A DNA stretch of 64,000 nt from Candidatus Metaruminococcus caecorum (lineage in GTDB: Bacteria > Bacillota > Clostridia > Oscillospirales > Ruminococcaceae). The notes below the pieces were generated by a model. It did not search any database and was not told the origin of the DNA. It saw nothing but the letters and a program-made list of their open reading frames with translations. The stretch lies in contig CAJFTY010000059.1 of NCBI GenBank assembly GCA_904420045.1, forward strand, positions 1 through 64,000, written 5' to 3'. The position numbers and the translations under genes are program-made. This document shows, piece by piece, positions 18,780-27,083 of the stretch; positions within the stretch are counted from its first letter, which is position 1; the number at the start of each line of letters is the position of its first letter.

Positions 18780-19427
18780 ATGAAGATCACGGGAATTGAG
18801 AAAAAACAGGGTACCCGGTACACGGTGTATGTGGACGGGGAGTACTGGTACATCCTGGATGTTGAGATCATCGCTTCGGTGAACCTTACCGAGGGGATGG
18901 AGGTCTCGGAGGCATTTTTGGAAGAACTCCTGCGCCGGGCGCAGGTTCGCAAGGCCAGAGAGCGGGCGCTGTACCTGTTGTCTTACCGGGATCACTCCCG
19001 CAAGGAGCTTGTGGACAAGCTGCTGCAATCCGTCGACGAGGACATTGCCCTTCAGACTGCGGACAAGATGGAGGAGTTCGGGTATTTAAACGACGAGCGG
19101 TACGCTCGCAAGCTCGCCCGGGACTGCATGCAGCGCAAAAAGCTGGGGGATCGCAGAACCCGGTTTGAGCTCCAGAAAAAGGGCGTCTCCCGGGCGGTCA
19201 TCGACCAGGTGCTAATGGAGCTTGAGGACGAAATCGACCCCCGGGAACAGTTGCGGGAGCTTGTGGAGCGCAAATACGCCCGGTATCTCACCGACCGCAA
19301 GGGAATGCAGAAGGTCACAAACGCCCTGGCAAGGCTGGGGCACAGCTATGGGGATATCCGAGCGGTTTTGCAGGAATACCTGGATGAAAACGGCGGCTTT
19401 TTGGAGGAAGAGGACCTCTGGGGCTGA
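18780..19427 (+). CDS. recX: RecX regulator of RecA
   Basis: A 215-residue helical protein with three RecX-type repeats. Recognisable segments are ARERALYLLSYRDHSRKELVDKLL, DERYARKLARDCMQRKKLGDRRTRFEL and YARYLTDRKGMQKVTNAL. It inhibits or tunes RecA filaments. It starts six bases after the recA stop with no strong ribosome binding site, so translation probably depends on coupling to recA. Confidence 0.9.
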   Translation: MKITGIEKKQGTRYTVYVDGEYWYILDVEIIASVNLTEGMEVSEAFLEELLRRAQVRKARERALYLLSYRDHSRKELVDKLLQSVDEDIALQTADKMEEFGYLNDERYARKLARDCMQRKKLGDRRTRFELQKKGVSRAVIDQVLMELEDEIDPREQLRELVERKYARYLTDRKGMQKVTNALARLGHSYGDIRAVLQEYLDENGGFLEEEDLWG

Positions 19428-19447
19428 ACAGGCAAGGAGATAGGAAG

Positions 19448-19831
19448 ATGAAAAATAAAATCGCCAGGGCGTTTGTTAGTGCGGGAACGCTGTTGTTTGT
19501 ACTGGGCCTGATCGGAAGCGTTATCTGCGGGGTATTTGTCCCCGCGTACGAGAATTCCAAGATGTTCAATTGGGGCATTACGCTCCAGGTGGGGCTGTTG
19601 AGCTGCGTTCAATTTGCGGTGTTTGTGGGCTTTGCTCAGGTGATCGAGCTCTCCGACCGCCGCAGACGGCTGGGCCAGCAGTCTTTGGAGGCTCTGTCTA
19701 AAATTCAAAAGAGCATGGACCGGGTGGAAGAAGCCGTGGCGGGGCCGAAGCCCTACGACGACCGTGCGGACAAGTACGAGTTTCACTCGCTGGATGATCT
19801 GAACAAAGAACAAAATACTCCCGGCGCGTAA
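19448..19831 (+). CDS. Small membrane protein, unknown
   Basis: A 127-residue protein with two hydrophobic helices (about residues 10-33 and 45-64) and a charged cytoplasmic C-terminal half with possible coiled coil (QQSLEALSKIQKSMDRVEEAV). GGAG precedes the start. It lies between recX and rimO with short gaps and is likely in the same transcript. No family recognised. Confidence 0.6.
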   Translation: MKNKIARAFVSAGTLLFVLGLIGSVICGVFVPAYENSKMFNWGITLQVGLLSCVQFAVFVGFAQVIELSDRRRRLGQQSLEALSKIQKSMDRVEEAVAGPKPYDDRADKYEFHSLDDLNKEQNTPGA

Positions 19832-19858
19832 AGCCGGACGGGATGGAGTGAACAGAGT

Positions 19859-21199
19859 TTGGCAATCAAAGTGGGAATGGTGTCCCTGGGGTGTCCCAAA
19901 AACCAGGTGGACGCGGAAATACTGATGGGCCTGCTGCGGCAGGACGGGTTTGAGCTCACACCCGACGCGGGCCTGGCGGACGTGGTGGTGGTCAACACCT
20001 GTGGATTTATTGAAAGCGCCAAGCAGGAGTCCATTGAGAACATCCTGGAGTTCTGCCAGCTGAAAAAAGAGGGCCGGATCAAATGCGTGGTGGCCACCGG
20101 CTGCCTGGCGGAGCGCTACCGGGAAGAGCTTGTTAAAGAAATCCCGGAGCTGGACGTGGTGCTGGGGATCGGTTCCAACGAGCAGATCGCCGCGGCGGTG
20201 CGTACCGCCCTGGACGGCAAAAAAAGCGTGCTGTTCGACGCAAAAAAAGAGGATCTGCCCTTAAACGGAGGCCGGGTGCTGTCCACCCTGCCGTTTTATG
20301 CGTATTTAAAAATTGCCGAGGGCTGCGACAACCGGTGCAGCTACTGCGCCATCCCCATGATTCGGGGACGGTTCCGCAGCAGGGAGATGGCGGATATTTT
20401 AGAGGAAGCCCGGTGGCTTTCTGAAAACGGCGTCACCGAGGTGGTTGTGGTGGCTCAGGACACCACCCGCTACGGGGAGGATCTCCCCGGCGGGGAAACC
20501 CTGGCCGCTTTGCTCACAGAACTGTGCAAAATCGACGGCTTCCGCTGGATCCGGGTGCTATACTGTTATCCGGAGCGGATCACCGATGAGCTGTTGGAGG
20601 TGTTCGCCCGGGAGGAAAAGCTGGTCAAATATCTGGATATCCCTTTGCAGCATGCAAACGGCCGGGTGCTGAGGGCGATGAACCGCCACGGCGACCGTCA
20701 GGAGCTGACCGCGCTGATGAAAAAAATCCGGGACAAGGTGCCCGGCATTGTGCTGCGCACCACCCTGATTGCCGGGTTCCCCGGGGAGACTCCCGAGGAG
20801 TTTGAAGAGCTCTGCGAATTTGTAAACGACATCCGGTTTGAACGGCTGGGCTGCTTTGCCTATTCCCAGGAGGAGGGAACCCCCGCCGGCCAGATGAAGG
20901 ATCAGATCGAGGAAGAGGAAAAAATCCGCCGGGCGGAGCTCATCATGGAACAGCAAATGTTCATCATGAACGATTACAACGAGGCGCAGGTGGGAAATGT
21001 CCTTACCGCAGTGGTGGAGGGTTACGACCGCTATGCACAGGCGTTTTTCGGCCGGACGGCCATGGACGCTCCGGACATCGACGGCAAGATCTTTTTCACC
21101 TCTCCCAAGCCCCTGTCTATCGGCCAGTATGTAGGCGTGCGGGTGGACGAGGTGCTGGACTACGACCTGATGGGCGAAGCGGTGGAGTTTGACCGCTAG
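19859..21199 (+). CDS. rimO: Ribosomal protein S12 methylthiotransferase
   Basis: A 446-residue radical-SAM enzyme that adds a methylthio group to a conserved aspartate of ribosomal protein S12. It has the N-terminal UPF0004 domain with three cluster cysteines (SLGCPKNQVD, NTCGF, ATGCLAER), the radical-SAM motif CDNRCSYCAIP near residue 155, and a C-terminal TRAM domain. SLGCPKN distinguishes RimO from MiaB. The start is TTG, preceded by GGATGGAGTG. Confidence 0.94.
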   Translation: MAIKVGMVSLGCPKNQVDAEILMGLLRQDGFELTPDAGLADVVVVNTCGFIESAKQESIENILEFCQLKKEGRIKCVVATGCLAERYREELVKEIPELDVVLGIGSNEQIAAAVRTALDGKKSVLFDAKKEDLPLNGGRVLSTLPFYAYLKIAEGCDNRCSYCAIPMIRGRFRSREMADILEEARWLSENGVTEVVVVAQDTTRYGEDLPGGETLAALLTELCKIDGFRWIRVLYCYPERITDELLEVFAREEKLVKYLDIPLQHANGRVLRAMNRHGDRQELTALMKKIRDKVPGIVLRTTLIAGFPGETPEEFEELCEFVNDIRFERLGCFAYSQEEGTPAGQMKDQIEEEEKIRRAELIMEQQMFIMNDYNEAQVGNVLTAVVEGYDRYAQAFFGRTAMDAPDIDGKIFFTSPKPLSIGQYVGVRVDEVLDYDLMGEAVEFDR

Positions 21200-21234
21200 G
21201 CGCCACTATAATACAAGAAAGGCCTGACACAAGG

Positions 21235-21801
21235 ATGAATTTACCCAATAAACTCAGTGTGCTTCGGGTGATATTAGTGCCATTTTTTGTGGCGCTTTTG
21301 CTGTTGGACTGGATTCCGTTCCACACAATGATCGCGCTGGCGGTCTTTATCGCAGCGTCAGTGACCGATGCCATCGACGGAAAATACGCCAGAAAACACA
21401 ACATGGTCACCACCTTTGGAAAGTTTTTGGATCCGTTGGCGGATAAGGTGCTGGTAATTTCGGCCATGCTGTGTTTTGTGGATATGGGGCTTGTGTCTTC
21501 GGTGCCTGTCATCATCATCATCGCACGGGAGTTTTTAGTGACCTCCCTGCGGCTGGCTGCAGTGGAGACTGGCGAAGTGATCGCCGCCAGCACCATGGGT
21601 AAAATTAAGACCGCCTACACCATGGGAGCCCTGGTGGCAGTGCTGCTGCTGGAGTCCATCGCGGCGTTTGGGGTGTTCCCCGCCTGGCTGCACCTGCGGG
21701 CGGTCTATGAGATCCTCATGTGGATCGCGGCGGTTCTGACGGTGGCCTCGGGCGTGGAATACGTCTGGGTCAACCGCAAATGCATCAACGTCACCAAGTA
21801 G
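21235..21801 (+). CDS. pgsA: CDP-diacylglycerol-glycerol-3-phosphate phosphatidyltransferase
   Basis: A 188-residue integral membrane enzyme making phosphatidylglycerol phosphate. The CDP-alcohol phosphotransferase signature is visible as DAIDGKYARKHNMVTTFGKFLDPLADK, with the invariant Asp pair. Four or more hydrophobic helices follow. The usual DGxxAR spacing is kept. RimO-PgsA adjacency is common in Firmicutes. Confidence 0.92.
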   Translation: MNLPNKLSVLRVILVPFFVALLLLDWIPFHTMIALAVFIAASVTDAIDGKYARKHNMVTTFGKFLDPLADKVLVISAMLCFVDMGLVSSVPVIIIIAREFLVTSLRLAAVETGEVIAASTMGKIKTAYTMGALVAVLLLESIAAFGVFPAWLHLRAVYEILMWIAAVLTVASGVEYVWVNRKCINVTK

Positions 21802-21817
21802 AAGGAGCAAAAGCAAT

Positions 21818-22825
21818 ATGGAGCCAAATATGCCTGTGCTTTCGGTGATTATGCCGGTGTACAACGGGGAGCAGATGATCGAGCAGGCGATAAACAGTGT
21901 GCTCCGTCAGGGCGTGGCGGAGCTGGAGATCATCGCGGTGGACGACGGATCGGCGGATCAGAGCGTGGCGGTTTTAACCCGTCTGGCCCGGGAGGATTCC
22001 AGGCTGCGGGTGCTGACCCAGAAAAACGCCGGGCCCTCCGCCGCCCGGAACCTGGGGATCGACGAGGCCCGAGGAGAATATCTCTACTTTATGGACTGTG
22101 ACGACTGGATGGAGCCGGGAGTGCTGCCGGGTCTTGTCTCCCTGTGTCTGGAGCACCGGCCCGACCTGTTGGCCTTCGGCTACCAGAAGGATTTTGAACG
22201 GGGGGGGAGTGTCACCCACAGCAAATTTTACCGGGGCCGGCTCCAATGGGCAAAAACGCAGGAAGAGCTTAGCGCCCTGCTCCCGGAGCTTTTAAAGAAC
22301 CGGTTGCAGGCGTATTTGTGGAACAAGTTATACCGCAGGGACTTTGTGGGGGACGAACGGTTTGACACTTCCGTCCGTCTGCACGAGGATGCGCTGTTTA
22401 ACTTTGCCCTTTATCGGCGGATGGCCTCCATGACGGTCAGCGACGCGGTAGGATATCACTATATGCAGCGGGAGTCGGACAGTTTGGTCAAGCAGTTTCC
22501 CCGGCAGCGCCCCATCTGGATGGAACAGATGCTGGAAGAGCTGGCCGGCCTGTTCCGCCAGTATGGAGTGTGGGAGCAAAACCGGCAGCTTGTCTACCAG
22601 TCGGTGATGGATCACATCATCCTGTGCGTGCGCGCGGCCATTGCGCCCCGAAACGGATTGGCAAAGGCGGAACAGGCCCAGGTCATCCGGGAAATGCTCG
22701 GTCTGCCGATGATTCGGGAGGGGCTGAAGGGCCTGTCCAGACAGCCTTTGAAACGGGAGCTGATCCGAACGGTGCTGGCAACCCAAAGCCCGTTTTTGAT
22801 CCGCACATTTTTTCACATCATATAA
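21818..22825 (+). CDS. Family 2 glycosyltransferase
   Basis: A 335-residue GT-A fold glycosyltransferase. The N-terminus reads LSVIMPVYNGEQMIEQAINSVLRQ. The nucleotide-binding acidic pair is VDDGSAD, and the metal-binding DxD-like motif is FMDCDDWM. The C-terminal ~130 residues are helical. Enzymes like this decorate surface polysaccharides or teichoic-acid-type polymers; donor and acceptor cannot be told. It starts 16 bases after pgsA with AGAAGGAG upstream. Confidence 0.82.
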   Translation: MEPNMPVLSVIMPVYNGEQMIEQAINSVLRQGVAELEIIAVDDGSADQSVAVLTRLAREDSRLRVLTQKNAGPSAARNLGIDEARGEYLYFMDCDDWMEPGVLPGLVSLCLEHRPDLLAFGYQKDFERGGSVTHSKFYRGRLQWAKTQEELSALLPELLKNRLQAYLWNKLYRRDFVGDERFDTSVRLHEDALFNFALYRRMASMTVSDAVGYHYMQRESDSLVKQFPRQRPIWMEQMLEELAGLFRQYGVWEQNRQLVYQSVMDHIILCVRAAIAPRNGLAKAEQAQVIREMLGLPMIREGLKGLSRQPLKRELIRTVLATQSPFLIRTFFHII

Positions 22826-22830
22826 CACCG

Positions 22831-22859
22831 TTGCAAAATCAGTCGCAATGTGCTACCAT
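22831..22859 (+). promoter_or_regulatory. Promoter of the cysE-cysS operon
   Basis: TTGCAA, 17 bases, TACCAT, just before the T-box leader. Confidence 0.6.
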
Positions 22860-22889
22860 AAAGCATAGAATACATGGATATTGGATGCG

Positions 22890-23142
22890 TTATAAACGGG
22901 GAAGAGTAGCGTCCGGCCTCCGGGAACCAGAGAAAAACGCCATGGCTGAAAGCGTTTTACAACCGCAGGGCCGCCGTGAAGTGCGCTCCGTGAGCACGCG
23001 GGGGGAACCAGACTAGTATCTCCGCGCGCGTGGCCCGCGTTACAGGCCCAGTGGTAAAGCGATAAATCGAAGTGGAACCGCGGCAGAATGTCCGCCTTCG
23101 CAGCTGTCCGACGGGACTGCTTGCGGAGGTTTTTGTTTTTTA
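22890..23142 (+). promoter_or_regulatory. T-box leader, cysteine specific
   Basis: A tRNA-sensing transcription-attenuation leader. The conserved T-box AAGTGGAACCGCGG is at 23070-23083. Stem I starts with GAAGAGTA (22901), the loop-E strand of the specifier loop, and includes an apical stem AAAACGC/GCGTTTT. The other strand of that loop reads GAAG followed by TGC at 22982-22984, a cysteine codon as specifier. A terminator hairpin (TCCGC...GCGGA, then TTTTTGTTTTTT) lies at 23091-23141. Uncharged tRNA-Cys should favour the antiterminator and turn on cysE and cysS, which matches the downstream genes. Confidence 0.93.
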
Positions 23143-23225
23143 TCATCATTAGCAGATGGTTCCCCTGTTTTGCATGGGGAATGAAGCTGCGTTTGCCATA
23201 CTGTTTAGAAGGAGGAGTCGACAGC

Positions 23226-23882
23226 GTGTTTAAACGACTGCGAGCCGACATCCGGGCCATCAAAGAACGCGACCCCGCCGCCCGAAACGGCGTGGAAATT
23301 TTTCTGCTGTATTCAGGAGTGCACGCGTTGATCTGGTACCGGATCGCGCACTGGTTTTACAAGCATCGCCTGTTTTTCATTGCCCGGCTGCTATCCCAGC
23401 TGGCCCGGTTTTTCACCGGAATTGAAATTCACCCCGGAGCCACCATCGGGACGGGGCTGTTTATCGACCACGGCAGCGGAGTGGTGATCGGCGAGACCAC
23501 CGAGATCGGCGACAACTGCACCATCTACCAGGGAGTAACCCTGGGAGGAACGGGCAAGGATAAAGGAAAACGCCATCCCACCCTGGGAAACAACGTCCTG
23601 ATCGGGAGCGGCGCCAAAGTGTTGGGGCCTTTTAAAGTGGGGGATAACTCCCGCATCGCCGCCGGCGCCGTGGTGCTGGAAGAAGTGCCTCCCGATTCCA
23701 CTGCGGTGGGCGTGCCCGCCCGGGTGGTCAAGCGGGACGGCGTGCGGGTCTGCCAGAACATGGATCAGATTCACGTCCCCGACCCGGTATCCCAGGAGCT
23801 TTGCAGAATGTCCATACAGATCGAAAAGCTAAAAGCCGAAATTCAATCGTTAAAGGAGCAGCATGCCGATGAAAATCTTTAA
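23226..23882 (+). CDS. cysE: Serine O-acetyltransferase
   Basis: A 218-residue left-handed beta-helix acetyltransferase making O-acetylserine for cysteine synthesis. Hexapeptide repeats run from [21 protein letters not shown] through [19 protein letters not shown], with the catalytic His in the IDHGSG segment. The N-terminal helical domain is short, as in Gram-positive enzymes. The GTG start follows GAAGGAGGAGTCGACAGC. It overlaps cysS by 20 bases and shares its T-box control. Confidence 0.92.
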   Translation: MFKRLRADIRAIKERDPAARNGVEIFLLYSGVHALIWYRIAHWFYKHRLFFIARLLSQLARFFTGIEIHPGATIGTGLFIDHGSGVVIGETTEIGDNCTIYQGVTLGGTGKDKGKRHPTLGNNVLIGSGAKVLGPFKVGDNSRIAAGAVVLEEVPPDSTAVGVPARVVKRDGVRVCQNMDQIHVPDPVSQELCRMSIQIEKLKAEIQSLKEQHADENL

Positions 23883-25269
23883 TACTTTGGACCGTAAAAA
23901 AGAAGAATTTGTCCCCATTACGCCTGGGAAAGTCAAAATGTATGCCTGCGGGCCCACCGTTTACAATTTTATTCACATTGGCAACGCCCGCCCCATCTGC
24001 GTATTTGACACTCTGCGCCGGTATTTAGAATACAGGGGCTACGACGTAACCTTTGTGCAGAACTTCACCGATGTAGATGACAAGATCATTCGCAAGGCCA
24101 ACGAGGAGGGCGTGCCCGCTCATGAGATCAGCGAACGGTTCATCGCTGAGTACAAAAAGGACGCCAAGGGCCTCAACGTTCGGGAGGCCACCGTCCATCC
24201 CAAGGTCACCGAGAATATGGACATCATTTTGGACATCATCCAGACGCTGGTGGATAAGGGCTACGCCTATGAATCAAACGGCGACGTGTACTTCCGGGCG
24301 GCAAAGTTTGACGAGTACGGCAAGCTTTCCCACATGCCCTTAGAGGAGTTGGAGGCCGGCGCGCGCATCGATGTGAGCGAGCAGAAGGAAGATCCCATGG
24401 ACTTCGCCCTATGGAAAGCGGCAAAACCCGGCGAGCCCTACTGGGAGTCTCCCTGGGGAAAAGGGCGCCCCGGCTGGCATATCGAGTGCTCCGCCATGGC
24501 CAGAAACTACCTGGGGGACACCATCGATATCCACTGCGGAGGGCAGGACCTGATCTTTCCCCACCACGAAAATGAAATCGCCCAGAGCGAGTGCGCCACT
24601 GGGGTGCAGTTCGCCCGGTACTGGATGCACAACGGATACATCAACGTGGACAACCGCAAGATGAGCAAATCCCTCAACAACTTTTTCACCACCCGGGATG
24701 TGGCGGAAAAATACGGGTATGAGCCCATCCGGTTTTTGATGCTCCAGGCCCACTATCGCAGCCCCATCAACTACAGCGTTGAGGTCATCGAGCAGTGCAA
24801 GGCTGCTTTGGAGCGCCTGTACACCTGCCGGGACACAGTGGACCGGGTGATGGCAGTTCTCCCCGAGGGGGAGGCGGACGCTGCCGTGCGGGAGCTCTGT
24901 GACAAGCGCCGGGCCCAGTTTATTGAGGCGATGGAGGACGATTTGAACACGGCGGACGCCATCGCGGCGGTGTTCGATCTGGTCAAGGATATCAACACCC
25001 TGGCAAACGGCGATCCCGCCCAAACGGCGAAAGGGACGTTGGGGCTAATGCGGGATCTGTTTGACGAACTCACCGGCGTGCTGGGCCTTTGCTACAACCG
25101 GGAGCAGAAACAAGAGATCCCGGCGGAGGTCATGGAGCTGGTGGAACAGCGCCAGGCTGCCCGGAAGGCCAAGAACTTTGCCAAAGCGGACGCGCTGCGG
25201 GATCAGATCGCCCAGATGGGCTTTGTGGTAGAAGAAACCCGCCAGGGAACCAAGATTTCTAAAAAATAG
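23863..25269 (+). CDS. cysS: Cysteinyl-tRNA synthetase
   Basis: Class I synthetase charging tRNA-Cys, about 468 residues. Signatures are [18 protein letters not shown] (HIGH-like, with a zinc-binding Cys), the zinc site WHIECSAM and H-x-x-E (FPHHENE), and [10 protein letters not shown] second ATG six bases in (MKIFNTLD) has slightly longer spacing from GGAG and could be the true start. It is co-transcribed with cysE under the cysteine T-box. Confidence 0.96.
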   Translation: MPMKIFNTLDRKKEEFVPITPGKVKMYACGPTVYNFIHIGNARPICVFDTLRRYLEYRGYDVTFVQNFTDVDDKIIRKANEEGVPAHEISERFIAEYKKDAKGLNVREATVHPKVTENMDIILDIIQTLVDKGYAYESNGDVYFRAAKFDEYGKLSHMPLEELEAGARIDVSEQKEDPMDFALWKAAKPGEPYWESPWGKGRPGWHIECSAMARNYLGDTIDIHCGGQDLIFPHHENEIAQSECATGVQFARYWMHNGYINVDNRKMSKSLNNFFTTRDVAEKYGYEPIRFLMLQAHYRSPINYSVEVIEQCKAALERLYTCRDTVDRVMAVLPEGEADAAVRELCDKRRAQFIEAMEDDLNTADAIAAVFDLVKDINTLANGDPAQTAKGTLGLMRDLFDELTGVLGLCYNREQKQEIPAEVMELVEQRQAARKAKNFAKADALRDQIAQMGFVVEETRQGTKISKK

Positions 25270-25333
25270 GGTTTGTACGGCGAACGGGAACGGCCTTTCG
25301 GCCGGGACGGAAAAAGCAGGGGAGAGGGCCATA

Positions 25334-26275
25334 ATGTTCGACAAGGTGTTGACGATTACAGTCAATCCGGCGCTGGACGCCACGCTGTGGCTGTCGGCGC
25401 TGGACTTCGACGAGCCGGTCAAGGCGACGCGGGAAACAGTGTGCGCAGGGGGAAAAGCCCTGAACGTGGCCCGGGTCCTCACGAGCCTTGGGATTCCCGC
25501 CCGGCTCACCGGCCTGGCGGGCCAGCAAAATATTTTGTCGCTGGAAAAGCTTTTGTTAAAGGATAAGGTGGACTTTGACCTGATCCCGGTGCGGGGAGCT
25601 GTGCGGGAAAACCTAACGCTGGTGCTCCCCGACGGGCGTGTACTCAAGGTCAACCGAATGGGCAGTCCGCCAGAACGCCGGGCGCTTTCGGAACTTAAAT
25701 CCAAAATCCGCACCGTGCTGCGGGAACACACCGGCGTACTGGTGGTGTTTGCGGGAAGCCTTCCCCCAAGCATGACCAAAGAGGACTATAAGGAGATCAT
25801 TCGGTATACCCAGAAGCTGGGGGCTCCCGTGGCGGTGGACACGCCGTTTTTCACCCAAGAGGATTATCAGCAGATCAAACCCTTTGCCATCAAGCCGAAC
25901 CTGACCGAGTTAAAAACAGTGCTGAGCCGAAGTCTCCGGGGAGATGCGTCGGTTGAAAAAGCCGCTCGGGAGCTTTCCAAGGATGTGGAACATGTGCTGA
26001 TCAGCTTGGGATGCAAGGGCCTTGTATACGCAAACAGGGAAAAATTGGTGCGGTTTTCCGTTCCCCAAGTAGAGGTGAAATCCACAGTGGGAGCGGGCGA
26101 CACCACCTTGGCAGCGTTTTTGGCACAGCTATCCCGCAAGGGGGATCCGGTTGCCGCCGCCCGGTACGCCACGGCGGCGGGAACGGCCTCGGTGACTTTG
26201 GATGGAACCGGTGTAATCACCCGGGCGATGGTGGAAAAGATCCTTCCCAAGGTGTTGGAGCAGGGAAATAAGTAA
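25334..26275 (+). CDS. PfkB-family sugar-phosphate kinase (1-phosphofructokinase/tagatose-6-phosphate kinase type)
   Basis: A 313-residue ribokinase-superfamily kinase. The N-terminus ITVNPALDATLWL and GGKALNVARVL fit the 1-phosphofructokinase/LacC branch. The catalytic anion-hole motif is STVGAGDTTLAAFL with the Asp base. There is no fructose PTS gene next to it, so substrate choice between fructose-1-phosphate and tagatose-6-phosphate is open. GGGAGAGG precedes the ATG. Confidence 0.85.
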   Translation: MFDKVLTITVNPALDATLWLSALDFDEPVKATRETVCAGGKALNVARVLTSLGIPARLTGLAGQQNILSLEKLLLKDKVDFDLIPVRGAVRENLTLVLPDGRVLKVNRMGSPPERRALSELKSKIRTVLREHTGVLVVFAGSLPPSMTKEDYKEIIRYTQKLGAPVAVDTPFFTQEDYQQIKPFAIKPNLTELKTVLSRSLRGDASVEKAARELSKDVEHVLISLGCKGLVYANREKLVRFSVPQVEVKSTVGAGDTTLAAFLAQLSRKGDPVAAARYATAAGTASVTLDGTGVITRAMVEKILPKVLEQGNK

Positions 26276-26383
26276 ACCGGTTTTGGAACAATTTTTAAAC
26301 CCTATTCATGAATTTTTTCGCCGGCTGCGGTATACTGAATAGAGTCAAAACCAATGGGTTTTCAGAAAAAAGGAGGATGTTTT

Positions 26384-26896
26384 ATGTTGGAGAAAAAAGT
26401 AGCGGAACTGCTCAATCAGCAGATCAACAAAGAGTTTTACTCCGCGTATCTGTATCTGGACTTTGCCAATTACTATGAGGCAAACGGCTTGCAGGGGTTT
26501 GCCAACTGGTATCAGGTCCAGGCCCAGGAGGAGCGGGATCACGCGATGCTGTTTTACCAGTATCTGCACAACAACAGCGAAGCGGTGACGCTTGAAGCCA
26601 TCGACAAGCCGGATAAAACGTTCGATTCCCTGCTGGAACCTCTGCAAGAGGGTCTGGCTCACGAGCAGTACGTCACTTCGCTGATCCATGAGATCTATGC
26701 GCAGGCCAGCAGCGCGCACGATTTCCGCACCACCCAGTTCCTGGACTGGTTTGTCAAGGAGCAGGGGGAGGAAGAAAAAAACGCGGATGATCTGATTACG
26801 AAAATGAAGTTGTTCGGCAGCGACCCCAAGGGTCTGTATATGCTGGATGCAGAGCTGGCTGCGCGTACCTACGCCGCGCCTTCGCTGGTGCTGTAA
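26384..26896 (+). CDS. Non-haem ferritin
   Basis: A 170-residue four-helix iron-storage protein. Ferroxidase ligands are visible: NKEFYSAYLYLDFANYYE, QAQEERDHAM and EQGEEEKNADDL. The shorter ATG start was selected because AAAGGAGG is correctly spaced. A terminator follows at once. It is a single-gene unit. Confidence 0.92.
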   Translation: MLEKKVAELLNQQINKEFYSAYLYLDFANYYEANGLQGFANWYQVQAQEERDHAMLFYQYLHNNSEAVTLEAIDKPDKTFDSLLEPLQEGLAHEQYVTSLIHEIYAQASSAHDFRTTQFLDWFVKEQGEEEKNADDLITKMKLFGSDPKGLYMLDAELAARTYAAPSLVL

Positions 26897-26910
26897 ACAA
26901 AGATGTTTGA

Positions 26911-26942
26911 AAATCCGGGAACTTTGGTTCCCGGATTTTTTG
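26911..26942 (+). terminator. Ferritin gene terminator
   Basis: AAATCCGGGAAC, TTTG loop, GTTCCCGGATTT, then TTTT. Confidence 0.85.
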
Positions 26943-26972
26943 CTTAACAGCATATGAAAAAACGGCTTTTTG

Positions 26973-27034
26973 TTGACATTGCGTTTCTCCTGTGGTACAA
27001 TATCATTAACGATAACATTAACGATAATGTTAAT
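26973..27034 (+). promoter_or_regulatory. Arabinofuranosidase promoter with LacI-type operator
   Basis: TTGACA, 17 bases, TACAAT (26973-27001) is an almost perfect promoter. Overlapping the expected transcription start are ATTAACGATAA twice in tandem and the palindrome ATTAAC-GATAAT-GTTAAT. Such an operator would block the promoter when bound. The LacI-family gene at 30759 is the likely binder, by proximity. Confidence 0.75.
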
Positions 27035-27083
27035 GTGGCATTTTCCAAGGCATTCACAATACTATGATGCAGGAGGAAACAGT

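Noticed and set aside
17757-19028. 423-residue minus-strand ORF opposite recA and recX
   Set aside because: Antisense shadow in GC-rich coding DNA; His/Leu/Arg-rich composition typical of such frames.
22860-23090. Short ORFs 22570-23016 and 22853-23263 around the T-box
   Set aside because: They overlap the T-box RNA and the end of the glycosyltransferase in other frames; the conserved RNA elements explain the sequence.
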